DNA of 45,562 nt, from positions 1 to 45,562 of the forward strand of contig JABABI010000003.1 of NCBI GenBank assembly GCA_014238335.1. Direction: 5' to 3'. The translations under genes and the position numbers were made by a program. Source of the stretch: Fuerstiella sp. (lineage in GTDB: Bacteria > Planctomycetota > Planctomycetia > Planctomycetales > Planctomycetaceae). Below the pieces are notes generated by a model. The model was not told where the DNA came from and searched no databases. It was given only the letters and a program-made list of their open reading frames with translations. This document shows, piece after piece, positions 1 to 9,741 of this stretch; within the stretch, counting starts at the first letter, position 1; each line of letters begins with the position of its first letter.

Positions 1-2441
1 GGAGTCGGCGAGCCAGTGGGGACAGTGCTGGGCAGCGTGGCGTTCACGACATCACGCAGCAGTTCACGATGAGTTTCGGACAGACGTTCGACAGCGGCGT
101 CTCGAAATCGCTGTGTGTAGATTTGGAGATGTCCTCCGCCGACATAGTCCGCTGTCGCGGCTCCCGCTTCAATCTTATTCAGCAGCGAAAAATAGGCTCG
201 GCGTGCGACATCTGTCCATCCACGATCTGCCACCCGCAGCATCATGCCATAGGCCAGCAGATCCTCCTGTGTCACGGATTCTGCCATCAACTGCACGGCG
301 TCCGACACAATTCGGTCGGATTCCAGATAGACCAGCACGCGACACAGCTCATGATTCAGAGCTGTGGATGCTGCGGGCACCTGAGGCTCAAGGACTTCCA
401 TCAGCTGCGTGGCAGCCCTCTGATCCGGCCGGCCGTACCTGGCAAACGTCACGCCGAGTGTGCGCAGCAGATCGACGCGCTGCCGGTCATTCAGGTCCTG
501 TCGCGCCAGACGGGTTAAGGAATCCACAATCGCCTTCTGATTGGCACCGTCTGCTGTTCGCGCAAGCGCCAGCAGAGAATTGATCGTTGTGTCCGCTTGT
601 GATTCATTCAACGCACGCAATGTCCAGAGCTTCGGATCCAGATGCTCCAGCGCGACTCGGGCCGCAAATCGAACATGACGGTCTTCGTGTGCCAGATTCG
701 TCCAGATGTGATCCAGAGCATCCGGATCTGGAACCACGTGAAGCGTCTCAAGCTGTCGGCGAAGCTTCCGCAGTCCAGTGGCGTCTGAGTCTTGATTTAC
801 GGCTGGGGACGTGCCGACCTTTTCGCCCGTCCACGTCACGCGGTACAGACCGGACTGCGTCCTTCTGCCACCGATTGTGAAATACATGGCCTTGTCGACG
901 GGGTTGACCACGATGTCGGTCAGGGGCAGGGGAGTCCCGGTGATGAATTCCTCAAGCCGGCCGGTATACGAAGCTCCCTTCGCAGTCAGATGCACAGCGA
1001 ACATTCGTCCATACGTCCAGTCACAGACGTACAGAGCGTCCTGGTATTCCGCTGGGAAATCAGCACCATAGCCGAACGCCACGCCTGTCGGTGACCCCAA
1101 CCCAATATCAGCGACGGACGGCAGACTGTCCGGCGAGTAGGCCGGCCATTTGCCCGTGCCCCAGCGCCAGCCAAATTCGCCTCCGCTGACCACATGACAC
1201 ACGCGCGTGGCCCGATACCACGGGGTGCCGACGTCCATTTCCATATCGGCGTCATATGTGAACAATTCGCCCTCCCGGTTGAAGGCGACGTCATAGGGAT
1301 TGCGAAATCCGGCAGCCACCAGTTCCCACTCAGATCCATCCGGAGCCACTCGACAGACCCAGCCGCCCGGAGCCATGCGGTCGGTGTTGTGACCGTTCGA
1401 GCAGGGGTCTCGGGGCAGCAATTGATCTTCGGCCCAGTTCTTCGGTGATCGAAACGTTTCGACTCGTTCCGGCAGGATCGTATTGTTGCCGGCAACCACG
1501 TATAAAGACTGGGCGTCGGGGCTGAGGGCAATGGCGTGGGGGCCGTGTTCGCCGAGTGCTCCGGTCACCTTCTGCAACTGCTTCACCGTGTCAAACTGAT
1601 CGTCTCCGTCACTGTCAGTGACACGATAGAGTCCGCTGGCGTCTCCACTGCTGACCATGACATACAGACTGTCGAACGCGTACAGCAGTCCCTGGGCCGA
1701 CCCGATCTTGACAGCAAGCGGCTCGACACTTGCCACGCCGGTTTCTCCAACGGGTTTCGGTGTCACTCGGTACAGACTGCCGTACTGGTCACAGACAATC
1801 AGCCGACCTATGGGATCGACCGTCATACTGACCCATGAGCCCTGGGCCTGCATTGGCACAGAGTACAACAGTTCAACCTGAAACCCGGGAATAGTTTTGA
1901 ATCCGGCCGGTTCCGTCGCCGGATCGGCCGGAGGCGGGCCGCTGTCAAAGACAGCCAGCGAATCAATGTCCATTTCAAACGACCCGTCATGCGGATCAAA
2001 TCGAATTTCTTTCAAAGGTGATGTTGTCCGGAAAAAGACGGTCTGCTCCATCCATTCTGTGCCGCCGGGCTTCATTCGAAAACGCACGGAATTCTTCTCA
2101 CTGGTGTTAGGCTGCGTTTCGGTTGTCCAGAAGATCTGTGCCGACAGTCGGCCGCGAAAACGAGCACGAATGACCAGCTTCTTCCAGCCTGCTGTTCCCC
2201 CGGCAGCTGGTATGACGAAATTGGCGTCACCTCCCTTGCCAACGACGTGCAGAACACTGTCTGTTGCACTTAACTGTGTCTGGTTAAGCTGTCGGCAGCC
2301 GTCCAATCCGTCGTCAAATGTCCACGCAACGATCGGTCTGACCGTGCTGGCAGTTTCGTCGGCGAACAATTGAATCTGTCCGATAAGAAACAGCTGCACC
2401 GCAGCGAAGCTCAGGGAAATTCCGTGGCGGAGTTTTGTCAT
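1..2441 (-). CDS. PVC-type membrane-bound dehydrogenase-like protein (beta-propeller plus HEAT), 3' end outside window
   Basis: The frame is open from an ATG at 2441 to the left edge, about 813 residues, so the C-terminus is missing. Residues 1-28 form a signal peptide ending before ADETAS. Residues about 30-160 look like a jelly-roll, carbohydrate-binding-like domain. Residues about 170-510 form a glucose/sorbosone-dehydrogenase-like beta-propeller (PGFQVELLYSVP, LIVCDQYGSLYRV, GEHGPHAIALSPD, ALYVCDWTYGRMFAVHL, TDIVVNPVDKAMYFTIGG). The rest is alpha-helical and HEAT-like (HIWTNLAHEDRHVRFAARVA). Planctomycete relatives often end in a cytochrome c CxxCH domain. None is seen here, but that part would lie off the window. 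Role is inferred: periplasmic oxidation of a sugar or alcohol. The family and N-terminus are fairly sure, the substrate unknown. Confidence 0.85.
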   Translation of the reverse strand, partial: MTKLRHGISLSFAAVQLFLIGQIQLFADETASTVRPIVAWTFDDGLDGCRQLNQTQLSATDSVLHVVGKGGDANFVIPAAGGTAGWKKLVIRARFRGRLSAQIFWTTETQPNTSEKNSVRFRMKPGGTEWMEQTVFFRTTSPLKEIRFDPHDGSFEMDIDSLAVFDSGPPPADPATEPAGFKTIPGFQVELLYSVPMQAQGSWVSMTVDPIGRLIVCDQYGSLYRVTPKPVGETGVASVEPLAVKIGSAQGLLYAFDSLYVMVSSGDASGLYRVTDSDGDDQFDTVKQLQKVTGALGEHGPHAIALSPDAQSLYVVAGNNTILPERVETFRSPKNWAEDQLLPRDPCSNGHNTDRMAPGGWVCRVAPDGSEWELVAAGFRNPYDVAFNREGELFTYDADMEMDVGTPWYRATRVCHVVSGGEFGWRWGTGKWPAYSPDSLPSVADIGLGSPTGVAFGYGADFPAEYQDALYVCDWTYGRMFAVHLTAKGASYTGRLEEFITGTPLPLTDIVVNPVDKAMYFTIGGRRTQSGLYRVTWTGEKVGTSPAVNQDSDATGLRKLRRQLETLHVVPDPDALDHIWTNLAHEDRHVRFAARVALEHLDPKLWTLRALNESQADTTINSLLALARTADGANQKAIVDSLTRLARQDLNDRQRVDLLRTLGVTFARYGRPDQRAATQLMEVLEPQVPAASTALNHELCRVLVYLESDRIVSDAVQLMAESVTQEDLLAYGMMLRVADRGWTDVARRAYFSLLNKIEAGAATADYVGGGHLQIYTQRFRDAAVERLSETHRELLRDVVNATLPSTVPTGSPT

Positions 2442-2736
2442 CGAAATCTGCAGCTTTCCTGTTCGAATGTAGAGCCCGGTCGCCCGACGGGACCGGTTCG
2501 GGACATTTTTTGACTGGCGAGGTAACCATTCTGAACGATGACTGTGCCGCTGACAAACGACCATCAAGCCTGTGAACCGAAACAGCCCGTGCAGACACCG
2601 AATTCTTAGGGGCTCTCCACGCATCGCGTTCGGTGCGTACTTAACATGTTGCGCAACCGCCCCGCTGATGGAAAACGGATACGCAAACCCAACTAAACCA
2701 CGGGAAAATCTACTTCGTTCAGGCCCCTTACGACTG

Positions 2737-3342
2737 TCAGGTATTGTTCGCAGCGAGCAATGCAGTCAGCTGCTCTGTAGTGTGAGAAAAATGACGGGCG
2801 TCCGACATTTCCACGAAAGAGAGTTTGGGCAGCGGCAGCAGAAGCGTCACGTCTCCAGCGGGAAATTTCGTCCCGAAACAATCGAAGCCCTCGAGCTGTT
2901 GGTGGCCGGTCAGCAATTCAAGTGAATGAAGGTCGGGACCGTACTGCAGATTTATCGTCTTGACGGGCGCCAATTGGCCAGGAACATCGCTCCCCTTGAT
3001 TTTCCGACATCGTTCGAATGACAGCTGCTCCAGCTTTCCGCCGGACAGCCCTGCACCCGCGTCGATCAAAACCAATCTGGAACAACGATGAAGCTTGATC
3101 CTGCAAACATGCCGCTGCGATTCAATACCGCCTGGTGACGTGATTGACGATTGGATCAGTTCCCATTCCACAATTACCGGCAACAGAGGAAGCTGCATTA
3201 AATCCGGACATTTTAGGCCTCGCGGGGACAGTGATTTCAGTTGCGGGCAGCCCGGCCCCAGTTGAAATCCCTCGGACCACCCATCGGAAAACGTCTCAAG
3301 TTCGCCAAACTCGCATGACGATACTGGCGGGTCCCAACAGTC
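2737..3342 (-). pseudogene. Leucine-rich-repeat-like remnant
   Basis: A frame of 202 codons is open on the minus strand from just after a TGA at 3345-3343 down to a stop at 2739-2737. Its sequence has the regular spacing of leucine-rich repeats: CPQLKSLSPRGLKCPDLMQLP, then CSRLVLIDA, KLEQLSFERCRKI, DLHSLELL and PKLSFVEMSD. The only ATG (3198) lies inside the repeats and has no Shine-Dalgarno sequence, and nothing resembling an N-terminus lies upstream. I read it as the leftover 3' part of a larger LRR protein. A short functional protein from 3198 (153 residues) cannot be excluded. It lies between the PVC dehydrogenase and the DUF1080 gene, on the same strand. Confidence 0.45.
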
Positions 3343-3394
3343 TCAACACGGTTGTTAACAGTGTCCAGCTCGGCAAGCGAAGTAGCGCAAACCG

Positions 3395-4285
3395 TCAGGG
3401 GTCTGCTGAATGTTTTTTCGTTTCTTCTGCGTGCGCGCGAGAACCATGGTGCTTAAGTGGTCGGAGTTCCAGATTCCGAAACAGGACTTCGTTCTTTTCG
3501 TTCTCCAGTAAGATTCGGCCGGCCGTCGGGTAGACGTCGTAACACTCGTTGACGACCGTGCCATTGATTTTGATAGTGATCCGGTCTCCGTCACAAATGC
3601 ACTCGACCTTCGTCCATTCTCCCGACGGACTGGCAACATCGTCGGCGCCGCGATTATCCAGCCGTTCGCGAAAACCAACTTCGTGGTTTGACCACCAGAA
3701 CTGCTTACCGGCATAAGGCGTTTTTACACCACCTGGCTGCCAGCGAGTACGACCGTCAGCGGCAATTCGGGTATCGCTGCTGAACGATACCGGAATCGTG
3801 TTCCCGTCTTCATCGTTGCCACGAATGCAGATAATGTCGCCTTCGCAGCCCTGGGCCAGCTGACACTCGACCGATGCCATCCAGACGCCTCGCGCGTTGC
3901 CCGGGGGACCAGTGGCGTGCAGCAGGATGCCGGAGTTCCGGACGTTGCCGGAACCATCCGTTCGTTTTCCCCATTTGTATTCGACGGAAAGATGATAGTT
4001 ACGGTAGCTGTCGACTGTTGCCAGGTAGCCCATACCACGTCCATCGACATGCAGCATCCCGTCAGTGGCACGGTACTCCCGTTCGGGATCTTCCGCACCT
4101 GTCGTCTGCAGCCACGTGGTGAGTCCGGTCAGGTCTTTACCGTTGAACGGATGAATGACCTCTCGATTCGGAACGATGGCCGCGTTTCTGTCGGCATGCT
4201 GTCCACAACTTTCTGAAGCAATCAGCCCAAGCGAACCAACGAGCAGCACGCTGGACATGAGCACGATAAACGTGTGGCCACTCAC
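3395..4285 (-). CDS. DUF1080 (3-keto-disaccharide hydrolase-like) secreted protein
   Basis: The 296-residue protein has an N-terminal hydrophobic signal (FIVLMSSVLLVGSLGLIA) and one DUF1080 concanavalin-like jelly-roll. Family hallmarks are HPFNGKDLTGLTTWL near residue 50, YLATVDSYRNYHLSVEYKWG, NSGILLHATGP, ASVECQLAQGCEGDI and ENEKNEVLFRNLELRPL near the end. Members hydrolyse 3-keto-glycosides or bind carbohydrate, here presumably in the periplasm. The start is a GTG at 4285 that overlaps the TGA of the upstream TIM-barrel gene by four bases (GTGA), so the two are very probably translationally coupled and act in one sugar pathway. The family is confident. The substrate is not known. Confidence 0.9.
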   Translation of the reverse strand: MSGHTFIVLMSSVLLVGSLGLIASESCGQHADRNAAIVPNREVIHPFNGKDLTGLTTWLQTTGAEDPEREYRATDGMLHVDGRGMGYLATVDSYRNYHLSVEYKWGKRTDGSGNVRNSGILLHATGPPGNARGVWMASVECQLAQGCEGDIICIRGNDEDGNTIPVSFSSDTRIAADGRTRWQPGGVKTPYAGKQFWWSNHEVGFRERLDNRGADDVASPSGEWTKVECICDGDRITIKINGTVVNECYDVYPTAGRILLENEKNEVLFRNLELRPLKHHGSRAHAEETKKHSADP

Positions 4286-5232
4286 ACTTGCACCCCCTGA
4301 ATAACGGTCTGCAGGTATTCGCGAACCTGCCGAGCCAGAAAGTCGATCCCTTCGGGATTTACTGGTCGGTCGACAAGTGGCGCGAAAATGTTCTCACAGC
4401 ACAGAGGCATCTTTCGCCCCGTGAAAGCAACCGGGTGCAGCAGCCGGTAATGATCGATCTCGCCAAAACCCGGTCCGCAGTCCTCATCTTTCGGCCAGTT
4501 GCGATGGTCCTTCATACAGAAACTGCGGACGACGTCCGCACATTTCTGAATGTCCAGTATCGGGTCCAGGTTGAGATAGTCCATCACATTTCCAGCGTCG
4601 TAGTTAACCCGAATGCCGTCATCGTTAACTTCGCGAACAATTTCCGCGCAGGCCTGCCCGGTTCCCGTGGAACCGCCATGCTGTTTGACAACCAACAGGA
4701 CTCCGTGGTCTCGAGCGATCGGACCGAGCTTCCTGAAGCGTTCGACCCACAGTTTGCGATTGCCACCTTTAGTGTGGCCGAATGTCAGCACCTGCCGGAT
4801 ACCGGCCGCAGACGCCTGTATGATTCGGTGTTTCAGTATCGTCAGTCCGTCCTCTGCTTCGGGGTAAACTGTCGAGAACATCATCAGCGGCTCCAACCCC
4901 GTGTCGCGACACCGGCTTGCCAATTCTCGCGTCTTGTCCGGCGATGCATCCTGCGGCATTACAGGAACTCTCTTTCCCCCGGGCGTTTCCTGATGAGACG
5001 TTCCCCAGGCGACAAAGCTGTAGCCGGCCGCCGCAATACCGCTGAGCGCCCGATTCAGCGGAAAACCGGAATACGGCAACGTCATGCACGCAAGTTGAAA
5101 CTCGGTTCGTTTGCGGGCTATCCCCTGACCGCACAAAGCAGACGAAGCGCATTCCAAAATTGCAGTCCCCAACACGCCGGCAGTCGCGGTGCCCAGAAAA
5201 CTTCTGCGGGTTTGTGGTGCGCCTGTTATCAT
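4282..5232 (-). CDS. Tat-exported TIM-barrel sugar-phosphate isomerase/epimerase family protein
   Basis: I place the start at the ATG at 5232 (MITGAPQTRRSFLGTATAG), which gives a twin-arginine signal (TRRSFLG) at the N-terminus and has an AAGGA Shine-Dalgarno sequence about 9 bases upstream. An earlier ATG at 5385 would bury the Tat motif. The 316-residue protein is an AP endonuclease 2/xylose-isomerase-like barrel: FQLACMTLPYSGFPLNRAL near residue 45, later EIVREVNDDGIRVNYDAGN and FCMKDHRNWPKDEDCGPG, which supply metal-binding Asp/His residues. It probably isomerises or epimerises a sugar. The gene leads a two-gene unit with the DUF1080 protein. A 10-bp inverted repeat sits about 26 bases upstream of the start. 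Confidence 0.88.
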   Translation of the reverse strand: MITGAPQTRRSFLGTATAGVLGTAILECASSALCGQGIARKRTEFQLACMTLPYSGFPLNRALSGIAAAGYSFVAWGTSHQETPGGKRVPVMPQDASPDKTRELASRCRDTGLEPLMMFSTVYPEAEDGLTILKHRIIQASAAGIRQVLTFGHTKGGNRKLWVERFRKLGPIARDHGVLLVVKQHGGSTGTGQACAEIVREVNDDGIRVNYDAGNVMDYLNLDPILDIQKCADVVRSFCMKDHRNWPKDEDCGPGFGEIDHYRLLHPVAFTGRKMPLCCENIFAPLVDRPVNPEGIDFLARQVREYLQTVIQGVQV

Positions 5233-5257
5233 CACTAGTCCTTCAGGGGAATTCTGA

Positions 5258-5287
5258 CGCATATGGCGATGTTGATTGCCATATGCG
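5258..5287. promoter_or_regulatory. Perfect 10-bp inverted repeat, candidate operator
   Basis: CGCATATGGC (5258-5267) and GCCATATGCG (5278-5287) are exact reverse complements separated by 10 bases. The element lies 26-55 bases upstream of the TIM-barrel start, where a promoter or operator of the coupled TIM-barrel/DUF1080 pair would be expected. The spacing (about two helical turns centre to centre) suits a dimeric sugar-responsive regulator. It could instead form an RNA hairpin in the leader. Confidence 0.45.
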
Positions 5288-5463
5288 AAGCATGCGTTCA
5301 CCCCCGAAGAAAGAATAACGGGGCACAATAAGCGGATCAGAGACTGCGCTGCGAACGGATGTTGCAACGTATTTAATTGTCTCACGTCGGCCGAAGAATT
5401 TCACGCGGCAAAATCAATAGGCGGCAATAGGCTTCACAAAAAATCGCATGTGCGCACAGAAAT

Positions 5464-5491
5464 GGGCGTCCGGAAAAAATTCCGAACGCCC
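5464..5491 (-). terminator. Hairpin terminator of the fasciclin gene
   Basis: Two 12-base arms (GGGCGTCCGGAA and TTCCGAACGCCC) pair with one mismatch around a four-base A/T loop, 30-58 bases downstream of the fasciclin stop. Read on the minus strand the stem is followed by ATTTCTGT, a modest T-rich tail. It is a likely rho-independent terminator and may work in both directions. Confidence 0.6.
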
Positions 5492-5521
5492 ATGAGTCGT
5501 TCGCAGTGGAGTTACGAAGAA

Positions 5522-6502
5522 CTACGGCAGGATGACGCTGTCAATTACGTGGATTACGCCGTTGCTGGTCTCAATATCTGTTGCCACCAAATTGGCACCG
5601 TCGATCATCACCCCGGCATCACCCACCTTGACGGTTGCGGACTTTCCATTGACCGTCTTGGCCGAAGAGATCTTCACCACATCACTTGCCATTACCTTTC
5701 CTGCCACGACATGGTACGTCAGAATCGCCACGAGCTGGTCTCTGTTTTCCGGCTTCAGCAGGTGCGCAACTGTACCTTCAGGCAGTTTTCCAAACGCCTC
5801 ATCCGTTGGAGCAAAGACGGTGAACGGGCCGTCTTCCTTTAGGGTGTCGACAAGCCCGGCAGCCTGAACCGCAGCAACGAGGGTCTTGAACGATCCAGCA
5901 CCTACAGCAGTGTCTACAATGTCTTTGTCGGCGGGAAGGAGCACACTGTCGATCACGTGTATTACGCCGTTCGATGTTTCGATGTCCGTCTTTACCACAT
6001 TTGCATTGTCAATGCTGACTTTCCCATTCTTAACAGCAATGTCTACCTGTTGCCCCTGAACTGTCGTTGCACTGGACAGTTTCACAACGTCCGCAGCTTT
6101 AACTTTGCCTGCCACCACATGGTAAGTCAGAATAGCCTGCAGCTTTGCTTTATTTTCGGGCTTTAGCAGGCTTTCAACTGTGCCCTCTGGAAGCTTAGCG
6201 AATGCCGCGTCTGTCGGGGCAAACACTGTAAACGGTCCTGCTCCCTTCAGCGTGTCAACCAGGCCTGCCGCCTGAACTGCCGCGACCAGTGTCTTGAAGG
6301 AACCGGCACCGACTGCCGTGTCAACGATGTCGCTCTGTGCAGCAGCACACGCCGGTGCGGGATGTGCGGCCGCAGGGTGAGCAGTACGGATGTAGGTAAC
6401 ATGACGACCATGGCGGGCTGTCGCAGAGGCGTTGCATTTTTTACCTGCGTTTGCTGTTGATGCGAGCATGGCCATAGCTGTGAGTACAATGAGCTTCTTC
6501 AT
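5522..6502 (-). CDS. Secreted protein with two fasciclin (FAS1) domains
   Basis: The start is the ATG at 6502, followed by a classic signal peptide ([20 protein letters not shown]) and preceded by a GGGAAAAG ribosome-binding site. The 326-residue product has a His/Ala-rich linker (residues 22-56) and then two FAS1 domains, about 58-190 and 194-326. Each opens with [20 protein letters not shown] and carries [19 protein letters not shown], the YHVVAGKV box, and [11 protein letters not shown] at its end. FAS1 domains mediate adhesion or matrix contacts outside the cell. The two copies are nearly the same protein but differ widely at synonymous sites, so the duplication is old or constrained at the protein level. 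There is no membrane anchor. Confidence 0.93.
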   Translation of the reverse strand: MKKLIVLTAMAMLASTANAGKKCNASATARHGRHVTYIRTAHPAAAHPAPACAAAQSDIVDTAVGAGSFKTLVAAVQAAGLVDTLKGAGPFTVFAPTDAAFAKLPEGTVESLLKPENKAKLQAILTYHVVAGKVKAADVVKLSSATTVQGQQVDIAVKNGKVSIDNANVVKTDIETSNGVIHVIDSVLLPADKDIVDTAVGAGSFKTLVAAVQAAGLVDTLKEDGPFTVFAPTDEAFGKLPEGTVAHLLKPENRDQLVAILTYHVVAGKVMASDVVKISSAKTVNGKSATVKVGDAGVMIDGANLVATDIETSNGVIHVIDSVILP

Positions 6503-7300
6503 AACTTTTCCCTTTGTTGTGCGATTTGACTGAGCTGAAAAGCAGACTTGAGTGATGTTTTCGCGAATGCCAGGTTTTAGGTCCGCCGTAAATGGCGGCC
6601 ACCAAAAAAACTTAAAATAACGAGGAAGCTCCAATCGATTTATCGCAGCGGTCGGGAATTTCACGCAGCGGAGGGCCGTCATGACCGGACTGAATCAGCC
6701 GTGCCGATATTGCCGCACATGGAGGCGAGCGCCGACTCACTGATCGCTTACGCCCACATTTCGGTGGACGGCAAGAATTGTTGCACCGCTGCGCGGCGTT
6801 GCGTTGAGCGGTGGCAGCAAACGAATTTCGCCGCCAGCCTGGATCCACCACGACCCAGCCGTGCCGGCGGCAACCTGCGTCCATATGTCTGACGACACAC
6901 GTTTCGTTGAGGCTTCAGGTCTCGTTCGCTCACCTGAATTCGTGCTAACTTCAAAATTCCTGCACTGCCCGGCAATTGAGTTGGAATGAGTCACCGAGTC
7001 TGCGGCATATCGTGAAACGCAAGGGGTTGCGTACACCGAATTCCGGAACCCGGGAAAGAATGTGTGGATTGTCCGTGTCCACGGCCCAATAACGCAAAAA
7101 CCGGGGCCCAACAAACAGCGCCGGGAGGCACAAGTGAATGGGCATCAGGCTGTATTTCGGCCACTGAGTCAATGCGAAATGAAGACGCGTACCCGAGCGG
7201 CTCACTGACTTAAGATGATCTGACATCAGAAACTTTAAGCCGGATTTGCGTGAATTCCTGTGAGGTAAGACGTCGCGACAATGTTCCGTTGGTGGCCCCG
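6503..7300. other. Gene-free stretch between fasciclin and the SDR pseudogene
   Basis: About 800 bases hold the fasciclin leader and nothing convincing beyond it. Short open frames on both strands have no recognisable domains or ribosome-binding sites. A short GC-rich inverted repeat (CCGCC and GGCGG around GTAAAT, near 6582-6597) has no T-tract. Confidence 0.5.
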
Positions 7301-8710
7301 ATGAACGAACAACATAGGATTCTGATTACGGGCGGAACTGAATATGTAGGTGGACGCCTGATCCCGCTGCTTCAGGACCGGGATAGCGAATTCCAGTTAC
7401 GTTTGATGGCTGGACAACCAGACTACCTACGCGCTCGAGTCGGCGATGGGATTGAGATTATTGCTGGTGATGTGACGCAGCCCGCAACACTGGACGCCGT
7501 TCTCCAGTGTGTTGATACCGCCTACTACCTGGGTCAATCGATGGGTAGTGGCGGAGACTTCGAGGACAGGGACCTTCCCGCCGCCAGGAACTTTGCCGAC
7601 GCTGCAAAAGCGAATGACGTTAAACCCATCATCTATCTTGGCGGACGCGGAGACCATGACGAAATATTTCCAAAACATCTTCGCAGTCGCCATGAAGTAT
7701 GCAGCGTTTCGCGAGAATCGGGCGTTCAGGTGATCGAGCTTCAGGCCTCCATAGTGATTGGATCGGGCAGCCTGTCATTTGAAGTGATTCGGGCGCTAGT
7801 TCAGAAACTTCATCGGATGATCTGCCCCAAATGGGTGTCAACATGTGCGCAACCGATTGCGATCGAAGATGTTCTCGCTTACCTGTGCCTTGCTCTCGAA
7901 CACGAACCCGGCGACAGTAGGGCTTATGAGATTGCGGGCCTGACCAGGTTTCTATCGTGACCTGATGCATGAATACTCTCGTCAGCGTGGCCTGAAACGT
8001 CTGATGATTCCCGTACCGTTTCTGTCAGCCCGGTTGCCCAGTTTGTGGTTAGGCCTCGTCACCCCGGTTTATGCGACCATTGGTCGCAAGCTCCTTGAGA
8101 GCCTTAAGCACCCGACCGTGGTAAACGATAATTCGGCGTTCAAAACGTTTCCGCTGCCTTCAATGCCCCCTCAGAGATTTGGCGGCGAGCAGTTTGGCAA
8201 CCGACTTGTCGATTGCAAAAGTATCTCAGTGAACCTTCCAGCCGACCGAACCTTCGCCCCAATTCAACGTATTGGCGGAACGACCGGCAGGTATTAGGGT
8301 AACATTCCATGGCGGGTCCGCGGCTTCATGGACATGCTGGTGTTAGGTCCCGGGCTCCGCCGCGGCCGACGTGACCCGATCGATCTGAAAGTCGCAAACC
8401 CATTGGACTGCTGGCGCATCGAGAGAATCGACGCACCACGAATCCTGCAGGCTGAAATGCGGCGCCGGGTCCAGCATGGCTCGAATTTTCGGTTACGCCA
8501 ATTAATGACGGCTCTGCGATTACCCAAACGGCAATGTTCGACCCTGTTGGTCTGTTCGGCATTTTCTAATGTTATTCCATTTGGCCCCTACACCAGTTTG
8601 TTTTCGCAGGAATGTTGCGACGCGTGGCCGAAGCTGCACGGTCCGGCCCCTATCTTTCAGAAAATTCAGAAGAAAATTCGAAGGCGGCGGATAAAGACAA
8701 TTCCTTATAA
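7301..8710 (+). pseudogene. SDR (NmrA/YbjT-like) oxidoreductase with DUF2867 domain, multiply broken
   Basis: Three successive frames rebuild one protein of about 470 residues. The first (ATG 7301) has the NAD(P)-binding motif GGTEYVGGRL, YYLGQSMGSG and IIYLGGRGD, and ends in a TGA at 7958. The second resumes at about 7950 with DLMHEYSRQRGLKRLMIPVP and SLWLGLVTPVYA, reaches IGGTTGRY, meets an in-frame TAG at 8295-8297, and goes on to RVRGFMDMLVLGPGLRRGRR and LDCWRIERIDAPR. The third begins near 8468 with GPAWLEFSVTPINDGSAI, carries a TAA at 8567-8569 after FDPVGLFGIF, and ends FVFAGMLRRVAEAA...SL with TAA 8708-8710. That makes at least two frameshift sites and two stops. Intact relatives are redox enzymes often found near photolyase or DUF393 genes. 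This copy cannot make the full enzyme. Confidence 0.88.
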
Positions 8711-8794
8711 GTATAGACGACTTACAGGATCATCAATCAGTTCGGCAACAGTTGATAAATTCCTGCCTCACAACGTTAAACAGTGATTTTTGCC

Positions 8795-8812
8795 ACGGTA
8801 TAGCCGTACCGT
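8795..8812 (+). terminator. Possible small hairpin before DUF3050
   Basis: ACGGTA and TACCGT (6-bp arms, 6-base loop) are followed by CACATTTTTG. This could end transcription from the SDR pseudogene region or act in the DUF3050 leader. The stem is short, so this is tentative. Confidence 0.3.
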
Positions 8813-8833
8813 CACATTTTTGAAAAAATCTTC

Positions 8834-9610
8834 ATGTCGAACTATGACCAACTGCAGACATCTATTCAAGATCTTCGAAACGAATTGGTCTCTCACAGAC
8901 TTTATGAGCAACTTACGGACCTCGAATCGATGCACTTGTTCATGGAAACTCATGTGTTCGCCGTCTGGGACTTTATGTCCCTGCTTAAGAGTCTGCAAAG
9001 GGAGCTGACCTGCATTCGTGTTCCCTGGCGACCAACAGGCAATGCACGTACCTGCCGTTTCGTGAACCAAATTGTGCTCGCCGAGGAATCGGACATCGGT
9101 GTTGATTCTGAGCCGGCAAGCCATGTCGAGATTTACCTTTCGGCAATGAATGAGTCGGGGGCAGACCTTACAAACATTCAAGCTTTGATTGATTCACTTG
9201 ATGGCCGTAGCCGTTGGCAAAAAACGATTCAAGAAATACCGATGCCTGAGGCGGCGAGGAACTTTGTCGACTGTACATTCAGTATTATTGACAGCCGAGA
9301 TACATGCCAGATCGCGTCGGCATTCACATTCGGTCGTGAGGACCTTCTGCCCAACGTCTTCGAAAAGATTGTGGCAAGAATCAGCTCAGATTCGCCCGGC
9401 AGGCTTCAAACATTTGAGTACTACCTGCAACGACACATCGAACTCGATGGTGAGGAACATGGAGCGATCGCTCGATGTCTCATGGAGGACCTGTGCGGCG
9501 ACAACGGCAACCGTTGGCGGGCTGCTGCCGATGCGGCCTTTCGGTCACTCTATGCTCGTAAACAAATGTGGGACGCTATCGCAGACCAAATCGAAGCCAG
9601 AGTCCCATAG
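8834..9610 (+). CDS. DUF3050 family protein (heme-oxygenase-like fold)
   Basis: The 258-residue protein matches the DUF3050 pattern along its length: [20 protein letters not shown] near residue 25, [35 protein letters not shown] with [32 protein letters not shown] and [18 protein letters not shown] near residue 200. These His/Glu-rich helices resemble heme-oxygenase-like or diiron oxidases. The biochemical role is unknown. The ATG at 8834 has no clear Shine-Dalgarno sequence. It is intact although the genes on both sides (SDR/DUF2867 and DUF393) are broken, which suggests it still does a job. Confidence 0.82.
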   Translation: MSNYDQLQTSIQDLRNELVSHRLYEQLTDLESMHLFMETHVFAVWDFMSLLKSLQRELTCIRVPWRPTGNARTCRFVNQIVLAEESDIGVDSEPASHVEIYLSAMNESGADLTNIQALIDSLDGRSRWQKTIQEIPMPEAARNFVDCTFSIIDSRDTCQIASAFTFGREDLLPNVFEKIVARISSDSPGRLQTFEYYLQRHIELDGEEHGAIARCLMEDLCGDNGNRWRAAADAAFRSLYARKQMWDAIADQIEARVP

Positions 9611-9741
9611 CCGCCCCTGCCCGCGACCTCGCAGCCGTGCACGATCCGTTCCAGGCAGGGACGTGAGAAATGTGATGGGCGAACCACAGGCGGTCATTTG
9701 GTCTGGCAGAAAACATTATAAAACCGACACATTCCATCGAA

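Noticed and set aside
4288..5238. 316-codon plus-strand frame opposite the TIM-barrel gene
   Set aside because: No domain, and the opposite strand has a Tat signal and conserved barrel motifs.
5233..5385. Earlier ATG at 5385 for the TIM-barrel gene
   Set aside because: It would place 51 residues before the twin-arginine motif and read through the inverted repeat at 5258-5287.
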